DNA of 64,000 nt. It comes from Muricea muricata. Its lineage: Eukaryota; Cnidaria; Anthozoa; Malacalcyonacea; Plexauridae. Below the pieces are notes generated by a model. The model saw nothing but the letters and a program-made list of their open reading frames with translations, did not search any database and was not told the DNA's origin. A program made the translations under genes and the position numbers. The stretch spans positions 1,795,179-1,859,178 of the forward strand of contig OY979717.1 in assembly GCA_963855995.1 (NCBI GenBank). Reading direction: 5' to 3'. The stretch's first letter is position 1. Every line of letters begins with the position of its first letter. Shown here in pieces: positions 35,801 through 43,679 of this stretch.

Positions 35801-38800
35801 ATCTTTACAAGGATTCACACTAGAGAGACAGTTTCTGTGGGCTTGTCAACTTTTATGATTGATTTGAACCAGGTATTATTATCCGGATCATAGTCCACCA
35901 GTCCCTATGTGAAAAGAGTACAATTGGCAATAGTCAAATCAAGCTGTGGGACTCTCTGAAGAATCAAGTGGGGAAAATTGACGGCGTGGGTGCATAGTTT
36001 TCGTGTTTTTATGAAATTGCTTTTGTTAGTTTTAATAAAGAAAGCTTGCCACTTGATTGCGTTTTCTACAAGATTAGTTGCTTGGGAAGGGCTGTAATCT
36101 TATCACAAGTTAACGTTCTGTGAAAAGTTGTAGGTTTCGTCCAGGTACTTCGGCTTCCACCAACAGGGGGAAAGTTGACAGATTAGGTTAGGTGATACAG
36201 GCCCACATTAAATTGTCTTGCACTGACCCTGCTCTTGTTGTGAAGCGAAGCGAAATGAATTAGAATATAAACAAATGACACTAAGAAATTTCGAAAGAAA
36301 CTTGTTTTTTTACTAAATTTATGTCTTTTGATAATTAGTACCTAAAGTACTTAGTACTTTCGTCAAGAATAATTTAATTGTCGCTTTATTTTTCCAATGC
36401 ATTCAAAATTTTAGATTGCTATTACTGTTGACCCCAGGACTAAGGCAACTTACAATAAATTACGCTATCTAGTCAATCCCACCCCCACAACGTTTTAAAA
36501 TGTATTTTCAAAGAGATAAATTTCCTCATTAATTCTGTAGCTTCCTGTTTATAGGTGGCAAATGCTGTTCAATTTGCAAGTGAAAGATCTCTCATACTCA
36601 TTGATGAATTTGGAAAGGGAACAGCAACAGTAAGTTTGATACAATCAATTTCTTCTCTGCAAAACTGTAACATTTATGGTAAAAGGGTTACTAGAGATTA
36701 CTGATGTGCTCAAATTAGACGGAAATCTAATGTTCTACTGTATTTCAATGTTTAAGGTTGATGGACTATCGTTATTAACAGCGTGTTTGAAACATTGGTT
36801 ATCTGCTGAAAAGCGCTGTCCTAAAGTTCTAGTATCCACGCACTTTCACAGCATTATTCAACAGAAACTCCTGCCTCTCACGTCTCTTTTAAGTTTTCAG
36901 GTAGGAAAGTTGCTCTGCAAAGCTACTGTAATCAGAGACGTAACTAGAACGTTAATTGGGGGGGGGGGGGTGTATATTCATATATTCATTTTCTGCCCGA
37001 CGAGCTTCTTTTCAAGTCAAATTCAAATTTCTCAAATTGAAAAGAAATCTGTCGGGCAAAACATGCATATATGAATATACACACCCCTCCCCCCCTCCCT
37101 CCAACCAATTAACGTTCTAGTTACGTCCTTGAGTGTAATGGATTCAAAGCCACTGTAATAATGTAGAGTGTTTTATTTCTAGACGATGGAAACCATGCAG
37201 AATGGTGATGAATTAGTTTTCTTGTATCAACTTGTTGATGGTTACACCAACACTAGTTATGCATGTCATATTGCTGCTTTGGCTGGAATTTCCAGTGACA
37301 TAGTACAGCGAGGCCATGAGGTGTGTACAAACGTAGTCAAACAAACTAAAATTTACATTTAAATTAACCCGCAATAATTACGGTTAATTTGTACTTGTGA
37401 ACATAAAACGGCATGCTTGCTATTGATGTTCTTGGAAAATATTGTGTGGCAAAGTCGTTACGTTCTGACCTAGAAAGCTTTTGTATTGTGCTGCCTAGTC
37501 TTAGCCTTCTTTTTCTTTTTTGCAGCTGCTTTGACATATCTAAATAGGTTCTAAAAGTTTTATGCTTGTGTGTGATGTGCCACCTTGTGCTGTAACGCGA
37601 CACATGGGTGGCAGTCACATGCTCTGAGGTCTTTTTCACGTACTGTGATTATTTGTGAAACGGAAATATCAATACCTCAAATAGATGCAAATATTTCGTC
37701 GTTAATTAGTAATTTGACAGTTCAAGCGTACTAGTAAAAGTACACTTTCATTTATATCATTGTCGTGTTTCTAACTTTATGCATGCATTTTCTCTACTTG
37801 TCAGATCCTTAATCTAATTCGAAACAACAAAGCAATCAAAAGAAAAGACAGCAAAGAAAATGAAGAAGAAATGAAGAGGTGAGTCATGGCGCTCAGAAAA
37901 GAATGTTTTACTGTAAAATGAGAGCTTGTTGGCTGATGAAGTTGGCTGTTGATGTTATTCTATTTGCAATTTGGATTCTTTGTTCGTCTTTGAAGAGAGA
38001 TTTGCATTCATTCTGACTTTTTTGTGCATCTGATGACTCCTCATATATTCGTGTTCTGCACAATTAATTTTTTTTTGAAATCGAATCGACTTCAAAAGAA
38101 ATTAACTGTGCAGAACACGAATATATGAATATGTCCCCCTCACTTATCGCGCTGGTGACACCACTGGGAACGAGATTACTAGTGTAGCCAATCAAATAAT
38201 GATCTGTCCAGGTCTTGCTTGCAGTGTCATATGACGTTTTGCAATATCAAAACAATATCCGACATGTTGGCAAAAATTCTTCATTCAACCAACTGCTACA
38301 CATCTGTGGATTAATATAACGTTTCTGAAGGCTCTTCAGCATAGTCTTGCAATTTCCATTTATTTAATCTTCTTTATATGCTAGCCAATATGGCGAAATT
38401 CGAAACACACACTCGGTATGATTTCACTTGCCAGAGCTCTGAGAAGACACTATTGAGGCTACCTTAACGGAACATCCAGGCGGTTCTGCTCAAAAGCATT
38501 GCCTCAGAAGCTACAACCTCGTAATATTGCGAGACAAATATGAGACATCTTTGATCCAAGGACGTACCTGTCTAAGCGCTCAGTTAAGCTAAAAGCTCTC
38601 GTGTGTACCCACCTATAAACTAAATTATAATATTACAACAATTATAGTATTACAGTCGTAAGTATTTTAATTCCAAACGACCGACTCATCGAGAGCCCCT
38701 CCTTGTGGGAGGAAACAAAGAAGTCGGATTTCAGCTGTTGCTAACTCTTGACCTTACAAACGAAAGGCGTTCCTCGGTCAAGCCATCGAGTGGGTTTCGT

Positions 38801-40770
38801 ATTTTAGGAGCAAATGTATATCATATTTCGTTTCTAGATATTTCTAGAGTACGCTGGTAAAATTTGATCTGATCGATTATATTCCTGACCACAAAATCAT
38901 CATCAGACCAACCCATACTTACTAATTATTAATCTTTTGTTGATTCGAAACATTGTACGATAAAATACAACCATGAATAACAAGACGTGATTATTATGGT
39001 GTAAAAAATAAGCAAAACAGGAACGAGGTTAATGTCGGCTAAAATAGAATGATTGAAATGGTACCGGAACGACAGAGTATTTTTATAAAATACAAAATAA
39101 TATATAGCAACTGAATACATGCACTAACGATTTTATGAAAACTATAATTAAAACTATAATTTAATTTTTAAAAGCGCTTACTTCTTCCCATTTTTATTTT
39201 GATGCAGAAATATTTATGCCAGTTAATTTTTATCTTCAAGATGTTGGATGTGAAGAGATTTATCGATTATGTGATTTTTCGATATACCGCTGGGCCGGGT
39301 GTTGCTGTGTCTGTACCATTATACACTAATATTCATGACAAAAATTACCATTTACGATCTGTTCATCTACTTACTATATCCATGTTATTATGTTTAGTAA
39401 ATAAATACACGAATATTAAATTATATTATAAATAATTAAGCAAATCCTGAACAGATTATGTTAATATCGCTCTCCAACACTTAACAGTGTTGGAAAGTGA
39501 TAATAAAACAAAAATTGACATTTTCATCCGGTTTGTAGGCGTGGGGGTTTCGTGCCAAATTGCTTGTAATTTATCTTGTAAAGTTAGACCGAAATTGGGA
39601 CAAATGTTTGTACAGTGCAAATAAATTTACTATTATGAATAATAGTAATTGAGCAGGTAAATATTCGTATATTCATGTTCTGTCCGACTCCTTTCTCTTG
39701 AAATTAATAAATGAGGTTGATTTCAACGAAATTAGTCTGGCGAAACGCAAATCTATGAATATTACCCCCCCCCCCTCTTTCCACGCCCTTGGATGGATTT
39801 AAAGACTCTTAGACGGAGTAGTTCGATCGGATTACCTGTGTAAACATGTAGTTATTGTTTATTGAGTTTATATATAATTCAGTGCAATTATGTGCGAATA
39901 TACAGTATAATCATGGGTGCCCGGTATATGTCAGACTTTCAAGATTAGGAACGTTGTAGTATATATGCTTATACTGTCTAAGTCTTTAGTACATTGAACA
40001 AATATATATAGTTTTATTCCTGAAATGTGTTCAATTGCTAACAATTAAAATTTTAAAAATTTTTAGGTTTATATCTTTTTAACTTTATATATGCTAGTGA
40101 TATATTCCTTGTATTTTATATTTTTATTGCCATTCACTTTTGGTGCTATACCATCAACAATAATAATAATAACTTGGTTTCGTTTTGGTACTAATGTGGT
40201 GAAAACTGACGATGATCAGACGTATATATTTGCGCAGCTTTTAACCTTTTGACCCAGAAACCAACGAGGAAGTAAAATAATTTTGTATCTATTAATCTAT
40301 CGAGTTTTCGTGCATTCTTGTGGAAAGTATTGCAAAGCCAAAAGCATAAAAATGAATAAATTAGTGAAACAATTTAATGTTACGGTTGTGATTATGGTCA
40401 TGGTTTCCTTATTATAGTTTTTATTTTCTATGTTTGTGCTTGAGAATATTGTTTACAATATTTTTGTTAAGGTCACATTTAGGACTGAAATATCTTTTCC
40501 TCTGCATCTTTACTTTAGCTTTCTTCACCTCATTTAGGTTTTATATTTTTATGAAATTCAATCAGGGAAACGACGCAATTCAAGACTTACAGCAATCCTG
40601 ACAACCAAACATATTACATATATATCAACTTTTTTTATTCCGCTTTCAGGCTCTCAAGTATCGTCAATCAATTCCTGGACCTAGACACTGAAAACTGCAA
40701 CTACACATCGTTTTTTAAAACTGTCTTGGCGTCGCAAAGTGAGATTGTTAAGAAGGAAAACGCAATGTAA
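14900..40770 (+). CDS. MSH5: MSH5, meiotic MutS homologue, complete
   Basis: MutS-family ATPase that with MSH4 forms the MutSgamma clamp stabilising Holliday junctions for meiotic crossovers. Coding exons: 14900-15112, 16182-16305, 17216-17296, 18349-18417, 18677-18801, 18883-18992, 19253-19288, 19734-19816, 21326-21371, 29682-29820, 29990-30067, 30193-30261, 30574-30630, 31867-31939, 32006-32115, 32365-32445, 32909-32954, 33042-33083, 33279-33375, 34910-34999, 35319-35445, 35723-35872, 36555-36629, 36757-36900, 37183-37320, 37805-37878, 40650-40770. Total 2598 nt, 865 aa (human 834), all phases consistent. Exon 1 is an unconserved Ser/Asp-rich tail. Core and lever domains follow ([34 protein letters not shown]). 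Walker A GPNASGKS is near residue 620, [11 protein letters not shown] near 672, Walker [10 protein letters not shown] near 697, STHFHS near 734, and a C-terminal helix-turn-helix with [11 protein letters not shown]. No mismatch-recognition domain I, as expected for MSH5. Introns 9 (8.3 kb) and 26 (2.8 kb) are repeat-rich. Exon 11's acceptor is the least certain. Confidence 0.96.
16311..16864. mobile_element. PIF/Harbinger-type MITE at MSH5 exon 2 donor
   Basis: 548-bp element (16314-16861) with inverted ends TGCCTCAGTCATTTGTAACC and its complement, flanked by TAA on both sides (16311-16313, 16862-16864), the 3-bp TWA duplication typical of PIF/Harbinger. The left copy of TAA begins at the sixth base of the exon 2 splice donor. 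The inner part repeats GTTAAA and CCCCG words and has a G run near the right end. No transposase. Confidence 0.85.
17897..18048. mobile_element. 138-bp palindromic MITE in MSH5 intron 3
   Basis: Nearly perfect palindrome (17904-18041) beginning CACAGGCGGCCCAGTTC. The arms, with GCGAGCGGTAGCGTA, meet at a short AT-rich loop. Direct repeats GTATTAA flank it at 17897-17903 and 18042-18048, giving a 7-8 bp target duplication (hAT-like size). Confidence 0.85.
19958..20186. repeat. Inverted-repeat element with a 42-bp minisatellite core
   Basis: Arms ATTTCAAATCCGAGTTAGTG (from 19958) and its near complement (ending 20186) enclose three tandem 42-bp units: 19999-20040, 20041-20082 and 20083-20124. 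Each unit contains CGAGCCGCAGCCGAGCCA and differs by only a few bases. Located in MSH5 intron 8. The arrangement suggests tandem expansion inside a non-autonomous transposon. Confidence 0.85.
20336..20556 (+). pseudogene. Unrecognised frameshifted ORF, transposon-like
   Basis: Begins [15 protein letters not shown] and, after a one-base frame change near 20390, continues [20 protein letters not shown] and [18 protein letters not shown] to a stop. The even codon-like character across the shift suggests a recently broken coding piece. It is in MSH5 intron 8 with no exon borders compatible with MSH5. I do not recognise the family; repeat-borne protein is the likeliest source. Confidence 0.35.
21414..23731. 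mobile_element. 2.3-kb fold-back element with ORF-bearing arms
   Basis: Ends ATAGGAGACCTACA and TGTAGGTCTCCTAT bound about 2.3 kb in MSH5 intron 9. Two inverted arms of roughly 350-400 bp (about 21862-22225 and 23330-23731) share long stretches. Each contains a start-like AAGATGGCGTC: the left arm encodes a 54-codon frame from 21915 ([18 protein letters not shown]...), the right arm on the minus strand a diverged version ([11 protein letters not shown]...) that stops earlier. The left arm is interrupted near its outer end by a nested repeat. The unique middle carries a further 47-codon frame from 22206. The proteins are not recognised. Confidence 0.75.
21432..21861. mobile_element. Nested ACAAGTTGT-rich fold-back repeat
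   Basis: Starts around CACAAGTTGTTACAAGTCTGC and ends with the complement (GCAGACTTGTTACAAGTTGTG). Between them are dozens of variants of ACAAGTTGTAACAAG in both orientations. It splits the left arm of the 2.3-kb element: the right arm has no such insert between its terminus and the CTAGCGCGCG block. Confidence 0.85.
23744..24484. mobile_element. Tc1/mariner-like MITE, 741 bp, copy 1
   Basis: Begins CAGGGTGTGTCCGAAAAAAA and ends with the inverted form TTTTTTGGGGCACCCTG followed by TA; the left flank has CA instead of TA. Non-coding. Colinear with 44909-45640 over its full length, clearly the same family. Confidence 0.85.
24642..25513 (-). pseudogene. DDX19/DBP5 RNA helicase processed pseudogene
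   Basis: Intronless minus-strand copy of the DEAD-box mRNA-export helicase. It begins at ATG 25513 ([10 protein letters not shown]), then after a gap and frame breaks gives [20 protein letters not shown], Walker [10 protein letters not shown] (family SGTGKT, so G is R here), [11 protein letters not shown] (motif Ia), then after a damaged stretch [15 protein letters not shown] (DEAD read as DEVD), a stop near 24760, [11 protein letters not shown] (motif III) and EEESLDNI. The second RecA domain is missing. Frameshifts, stops and lack of introns identify a dead retrocopy within MSH5 intron 9. Confidence 0.92.
25560..26125 (+). pseudogene. Gypsy-type LTR retrotransposon pol fragment
   Basis: The frame includes [15 protein letters not shown], then after a shift [20 protein letters not shown], the end of the RNase H domain of Ty3/Gypsy pol. 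After a spacer, [13 protein letters not shown] and [15 protein letters not shown] recall the zinc-binding (H2C2) N-terminus of integrase. At least two frame breaks and a stop are present. No LTR pair or reverse transcriptase is seen here. Described as a decayed fragment only. Confidence 0.8.
26235..26427. mobile_element. hAT-type MITE, 177 bp
   Basis: Ends CAGTGGCGTAG and CTGCGCCACTG (26243-26419) with an 8-bp direct repeat CTCTACAA on each side (26235-26242, 26420-26427). Both the ends and the 8-bp duplication are typical of hAT elements. Contains a long G run. Lies between the Gypsy fragment and the LINE. Confidence 0.85.
26440..29140 (+). mobile_element. CR1/jockey-like LINE, inactive
   Basis: Endonuclease domain: [20 protein letters not shown], then TGDFNCNML and SDHNLAF. 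A basic linker follows (27559-28230), then the reverse transcriptase (28230-29000): [42 protein letters not shown], and FADN where the catalytic motif should be (F/Y)ADD. The second Asp is lost, and several frameshifts and stops are present, so it is dead. A 409-bp MITE splits the endonuclease region. The 3' end is cut near 29.14 kb, before any tail is seen. Located in MSH5 intron 9, same strand as the gene. Confidence 0.95.
26876..27292. mobile_element. MITE nested in the LINE, TGCA duplication
   Basis: 409-bp fold-back (26880-27288) with ends TATGACACGGAATGTTATAT and near complement. Direct repeats TGCA flank it at 26876-26879 and 27289-27292. Excising it with one TGCA leaves the LINE endonuclease frame continuous across the junction, which fixes the borders. 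Inside, arms around CACCAAAATGACGTCA form a second inverted pair. Confidence 0.9.
29211..29615. mobile_element. Fold-back element with TTA duplication
   Basis: 399-bp element (29214-29612) with ends AGCCCCTTACAGACGAGCAA and near complement, flanked by TTA on both sides (29211-29213, 29613-29615), as for PIF/Harbinger. Inner sequence repeats ACTTGTCA/TGGCAAAGT words. It abuts the cut 3' end of the LINE, 70 bp upstream of MSH5 exon 10. Confidence 0.8.
31312..31605. repeat. 50-bp minisatellite, 5.9 copies
   Basis: Unit of exactly 50 bp containing AATGTAAAGTGATAACTGAA and ACTTACGACGTTCCTGG, repeated from 31312, 31362, 31412, 31462, 31512 and 31562. The first five copies differ at only a few positions; the last is diverged and partial. 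In MSH5 intron 13, just left of a hammerhead-like palindrome. Confidence 0.95.
31632..31797. repeat. Palindromic repeat with hammerhead core, copy 2
   Basis: Same family as 2855-3058. The palindrome proper is 31648-31797 (ATTAAAATATAATTTTGTGG ends); shared sequence continues left to about 31632. The minus strand at 31698-31727 carries a perfect hammerhead-type core: CTGATGA, one base, a 6-bp stem GATCCG/CGGATC with loop AGCTTA, then GAAA. The plus-strand arm is degenerate. In MSH5 intron 13. Confidence 0.85.
32547..32696. repeat. Fold-back repeat in MSH5 intron 16
   Basis: Arms ATATAAAACATTTT and its complement AAAATGTTTTCTAT, with inner arms around AGTTATATCAACGCG and AGTGTTGATATAACT. A further ATATCAACAC word follows at about 32730. 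Confidence 0.7.
36936..37128. repeat. Fold-back repeat, TATATTC family copy 1
   Basis: Arms GACGTAACTAGAACGTTAAT and complement, then G-run/C-run and TATATTCATATATTC. In MSH5 intron 24. Shares the ATATTC-ATATTC-TTCTGCCCGAC block with copies at 38040 and 39658. Confidence 0.85.
38040..38131. repeat. Fold-back repeat, TATATTC family copy 2
   Basis: Arms CATATATTCGTGTTCTGCAC and complement around a central GAAATCGAATCGACTTC. MSH5 intron 26. Shorter than copy 1 (outer arms missing). Confidence 0.8.
38871..38906 (-). ncRNA. Degenerate hammerhead-like motif
   Basis: Minus strand reads CTGATGA, then TGATTTTG...TATAATC, then GATC in place of GAAA. The CTGATGATGATTTTG start matches the 48.0-kb motif exactly, so it looks like a relic of the same family. 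MSH5 intron 26. Confidence 0.35.
39658..39773. repeat. Fold-back repeat, TATATTC family copy 3
   Basis: Arms around AATATTCGTATATTCATG and its diverged complement, then a C run. MSH5 intron 26. Contains CTGTCCGAC as in copy 1. Confidence 0.75.
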
Positions 40771-41412
40771 ATTCGTGGAAATAACTATTTAAAATATTTA
40801 TTTCATTATGTTAATATGTTTAATGGCGTTAATCAATTCATTATGCTGTATTGTATCATTTTACAGCTTTATAGCTAATGTTTGTATACACAATTGCTTC
40901 GTTACAGCTTGTTTCATGCATCCACAGCTTTGGTATTCCCATAGTTGTACTACACATGTGAATGTAACACGAGACAAGACAAAAAATTGCTTAGCTATGA
41001 CAAATCTAGATAGATTACAAACTTCTTAATCTCTTTGGCACGGCGCATAAGTATGAAAAGCTCATCAACATTCCCTGGTAAAAACTTTGTAGGATCCCTT
41101 CTAAACCGTGACATTGATCCGCGGTAGTGTGGTTATAATTATTGGTAAAAAATTATATATTCAAATTTTTTTAGTAAGCAGTCGCGTGATCCGAATTAAA
41201 TCAGATTTAAAGTATTACAATGTTACAAAGGTGATGTATTTGTAAAAATACATATATAGTACTGTCTTTGACTTTTGACAAATGTTAGCGACATGTTTTA
41301 GCGAAAACGTCGTTTCAGATTACTGGAAGACAGCGGAAGTCGCTGATATGTAACATTATCCATTCCCCTCGAAACCATTATCTCATTCCGGATGTGTGTG
41401 AGTGGATATATT
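40771..41412. other. MSH5 / Ras-GTPase intergenic region
   Basis: MSH5 3' flank and upstream DNA of the GTPase gene. No further coding sequence seen. Confidence 0.6.
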
Positions 41413-41460
41413 TGCGTCACGGCTATATAAACAAGTGCTGGACAACATTGTATTCAGTCT
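41413..41460 (+). promoter_or_regulatory. Core promoter: CRE-like site, TATA box, initiator
   Basis: TGCGTCAC (41413-41420, one base from CRE TGACGTCA-type half sites), TATATAA (41424-41430), and TCAGTC (41454-41459) whose A at 41456 lies 32 bases after the first T of the TATA box, the standard distance. This predicts a 101-base 5' leader before the ATG at 41557 with no intron. Confidence 0.65.
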
Positions 41461-41556
41461 GCTAATCAAGTCAACGTGGTAGGAAATAATATATTCAGGA
41501 TAATCAGAGTTGCGTGGGATCGGCATAGTGTCTGCTCACTTCACACTTCAAATAAA

Positions 41557-42153
41557 ATGAGGAGTCGTACTCGTTCTACAATTGACAATTATAAATTTGT
41601 CATATTTGGCTCAGCTGCTGTTGGAAAGTCCTCTCTCCTCAGAAGACTTATCCATGATGAATTTGTGGTTGACTACAAACCAACAGTGGAAGATATCTAC
41701 AGACATGTCATACAATCGAATAACCGACTTTGTAATCTTAGTATTGTGGACACGGGAGGAACACACGATTTTCCAGCTATGAAAGAATTGTATATCAAAG
41801 ACTCAGCTGCTTTTATTTTAGTGTTGTCTGTTAATGATATAACGTCATTGGAACAATTTAAAAAAGACGCTCAGACTATCCTAGCATGCCGGGCAAATGC
41901 GAAAATCATAACAATTGTGAATAAAGTTGATATCCTAGAGAGATCATTTTCGTCTATACAAGTGATTCGATATATGGAAAAACAGAGAACTAGATATCCA
42001 CAATTCCAGTATAAATATTTGGAGACATCGGCTGAATGTAATATGAATGTTCGCGAAATTTTTCACGAAGCAGTCGAATTATTATCGCCTGGATTTAAAG
42101 AAAAACAAAAGTCAGGAAAACGTGGACAACTGCAAGCTTGCACAATTTTATGA
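41557..42153 (+). CDS. Ras-family small GTPase, CAAX protein
   Basis: 198-aa membrane-anchored GTP switch in one exon. Motifs: G1 GSAAVGKSS, switch I YKPTVEDIY (Ras YDPTIEDSY), G3 DTGGTHDFPAM, G4 VNKVD, G5 ETSAE, and C-terminal CTIL, a CAAX box whose final Leu predicts geranylgeranylation. G3 with T/G-x-H-x-FPAM is shared with DIRAS, RASD and Ras-dva groups rather than H/K/N-Ras; the Q61 position is Thr, so intrinsic GTPase activity is probably low. I choose the ATG at 41557; the frame runs 27 codons further up, but only from a GTG and past the predicted start of transcription. AATAAA at 42179 may end the transcript. Exact subfamily unresolved. Confidence 0.92.
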   Translation: MRSRTRSTIDNYKFVIFGSAAVGKSSLLRRLIHDEFVVDYKPTVEDIYRHVIQSNNRLCNLSIVDTGGTHDFPAMKELYIKDSAAFILVLSVNDITSLEQFKKDAQTILACRANAKIITIVNKVDILERSFSSIQVIRYMEKQRTRYPQFQYKYLETSAECNMNVREIFHEAVELLSPGFKEKQKSGKRGQLQACTIL

Positions 42154-42486
42154 TGGGCAAAGAAACAAAACTGTTGTAAATAAATAATAATGTAAGGTTT
42201 TGTTTGCAACTTGTGATTTCTCATCAGATCTATTTTACACAATCAGTGCAATGTGAATTTGTAAATTAGGATGCGAATGTTTCCAAGATGCCTTCAATAT
42301 CTGATTATATTCATAATTTAGTAGGTCTATCGTAATAATTTAATATATAGACGCGTATATATACAGCGTGCGCCGGTGCATTCCATGTGTAATTTGACCT
42401 TACTATACTTGCCTGAAAAGCTTGCCTGAACTTGGCCATGGTATTGTGTAATTTTGTATGTATTGTAAAAATTTGTACATAAGTTG

Positions 42487-42813
42487 TATAGGGTGAGTAA
42501 AAAATTCAAATTCAAATCAGCCGCGAATTTCATTACGGTTTATTCCCTCGGGTCTACAGTGAACAGATCGTGACTTGGTACATGGTACAGGGTGAGTAAA
42601 AAAATGATACTATTGAAATTCAAACTAGCATTCTTGCAATTTGACAGACGTTGATGTAAAATAAAGTCTAATTCCCCGTGGAAGTTAAAATGCATAATTC
42701 TAGCCACGCAAGATTTGTCAGAAACAAGACAAAGTCAGAAACAAGACTACAATACAGACCCATGGGAATAAACCGTTATGAAATTCGCAGCTAATTTTTT
42801 TACTCACCCTGTA
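42487..42813. mobile_element. Mariner-type MITE, GGGTGAGTAAAAAA family, copy 1
   Basis: Element 42489-42811 with ends GGGTGAGTAAAAAATTC and TTTTTTTACTCACCCTG, flanked by TA. Inner arms GCGAATTTCATTACGGTTTA pair. A further internal ACAGGGTGAGTAAAAAAA at 42586 looks like an end from a second, nested or fused copy. Non-coding. Confidence 0.85.
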
Positions 42814-43248
42814 TAAATGAGACGTGTTGTACATATATATTTTAGATAAAATGCTTATTAAAAATTAAGAGCTTTATATTTGCTCAATACTTAATCATTG
42901 TAATCAATACAGGTTTTGGCTGGACTAGTTTGATGCAAAATTCATGGTTCCGGGTCCTGATCTTTCTCATATCTTTAACTTCCTGTCATTAGCGAATCTT
43001 TAAATCTTTATCGTTGTTCATTTCTTTAGAAATTGATTCCTTATACGGTCTATAAACACAGAAAAAATTGCATTTTCATGAAAAAATGTCGGGCTGACTT
43101 CGCCACTGCTTTCAGTGTCACTTTGAATAAGAAGCTTTTTCAGTTTATGTAAGTAGTTTCTGATTGATTTGCAAATGATATTGTAAACTGTGATTTGCAT
43201 ATTTATTGCAGTCTAATAAACTGAAACTATGTACTTCCTTAACATTCA

Positions 43249-43488
43249 GGGGCCAGTTGTTCAAAAGCCGGTTAGCTTAACCCTGGGTTAACGTAAAATC
43301 AAAATTAAATTTCCTTTGAAGTTTGTTTACAAATTTGAAGATATTCTTCAGAAGTTGTGTCTAAATCGATGGTAGTTCGAAGCCCCGAAGTTTTAAAGTA
43401 AACAGATGTGTAGAAATACAGAAACTTAAACAGTGGGTTAAATTTCAACCCAGGTTTAGTGCTAACCCAGCTTTGAACAATTGACCCC
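43249..43488. mobile_element. MITE, GGCCAGTTGTTCAAA family, copy 1
   Basis: Ends GGGGCCAGTTGTTCAAAAGC and GCTTTGAACAATTGACCCC with paired inner TTAACCCTGGGTTAA-type words. Related elements at 52573-52726 and 56951-57190. No clear target duplication. Confidence 0.8.
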
Positions 43489-43508
43489 AGGTGCACGAAA
43501 ATTTACTG

Positions 43509-43679
43509 ATGATGCCGCTAATTGTGATCGTGGCACTTGTCAGAGTATCTGAAACTGCTATTGGTGTGCAAAATACTATTTACAAACATCTTGTATGCTA
43601 TTTGCAGAGCATGAGAGGGACTTCATGTTCAGAGCGTGCTTGCTACCACAATTTACCTACGTCCAGTACCCAAAATTAA
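43509..43679 (+). CDS. Possible small secreted peptide, 56 aa
   Basis: Starts MMPLIVIVALVRVSETAIG, a plausible signal peptide, and continues with three Cys (VCYLQ, TSCSE, RACYH) to a stop. No homologue recognised. Its upstream region is the MITE ending at 43488, and no promoter or splice site is evident. A chance ORF is quite possible in AT-rich DNA. Confidence 0.2.
   Translation: MMPLIVIVALVRVSETAIGVQNTIYKHLVCYLQSMRGTSCSERACYHNLPTSSTQN

Noticed and set aside
41476-41556. 27-codon N-terminal extension of the Ras GTPase
   Set aside because: It starts at GTG; the ATG at 41557 gives a normal Ras-family length.
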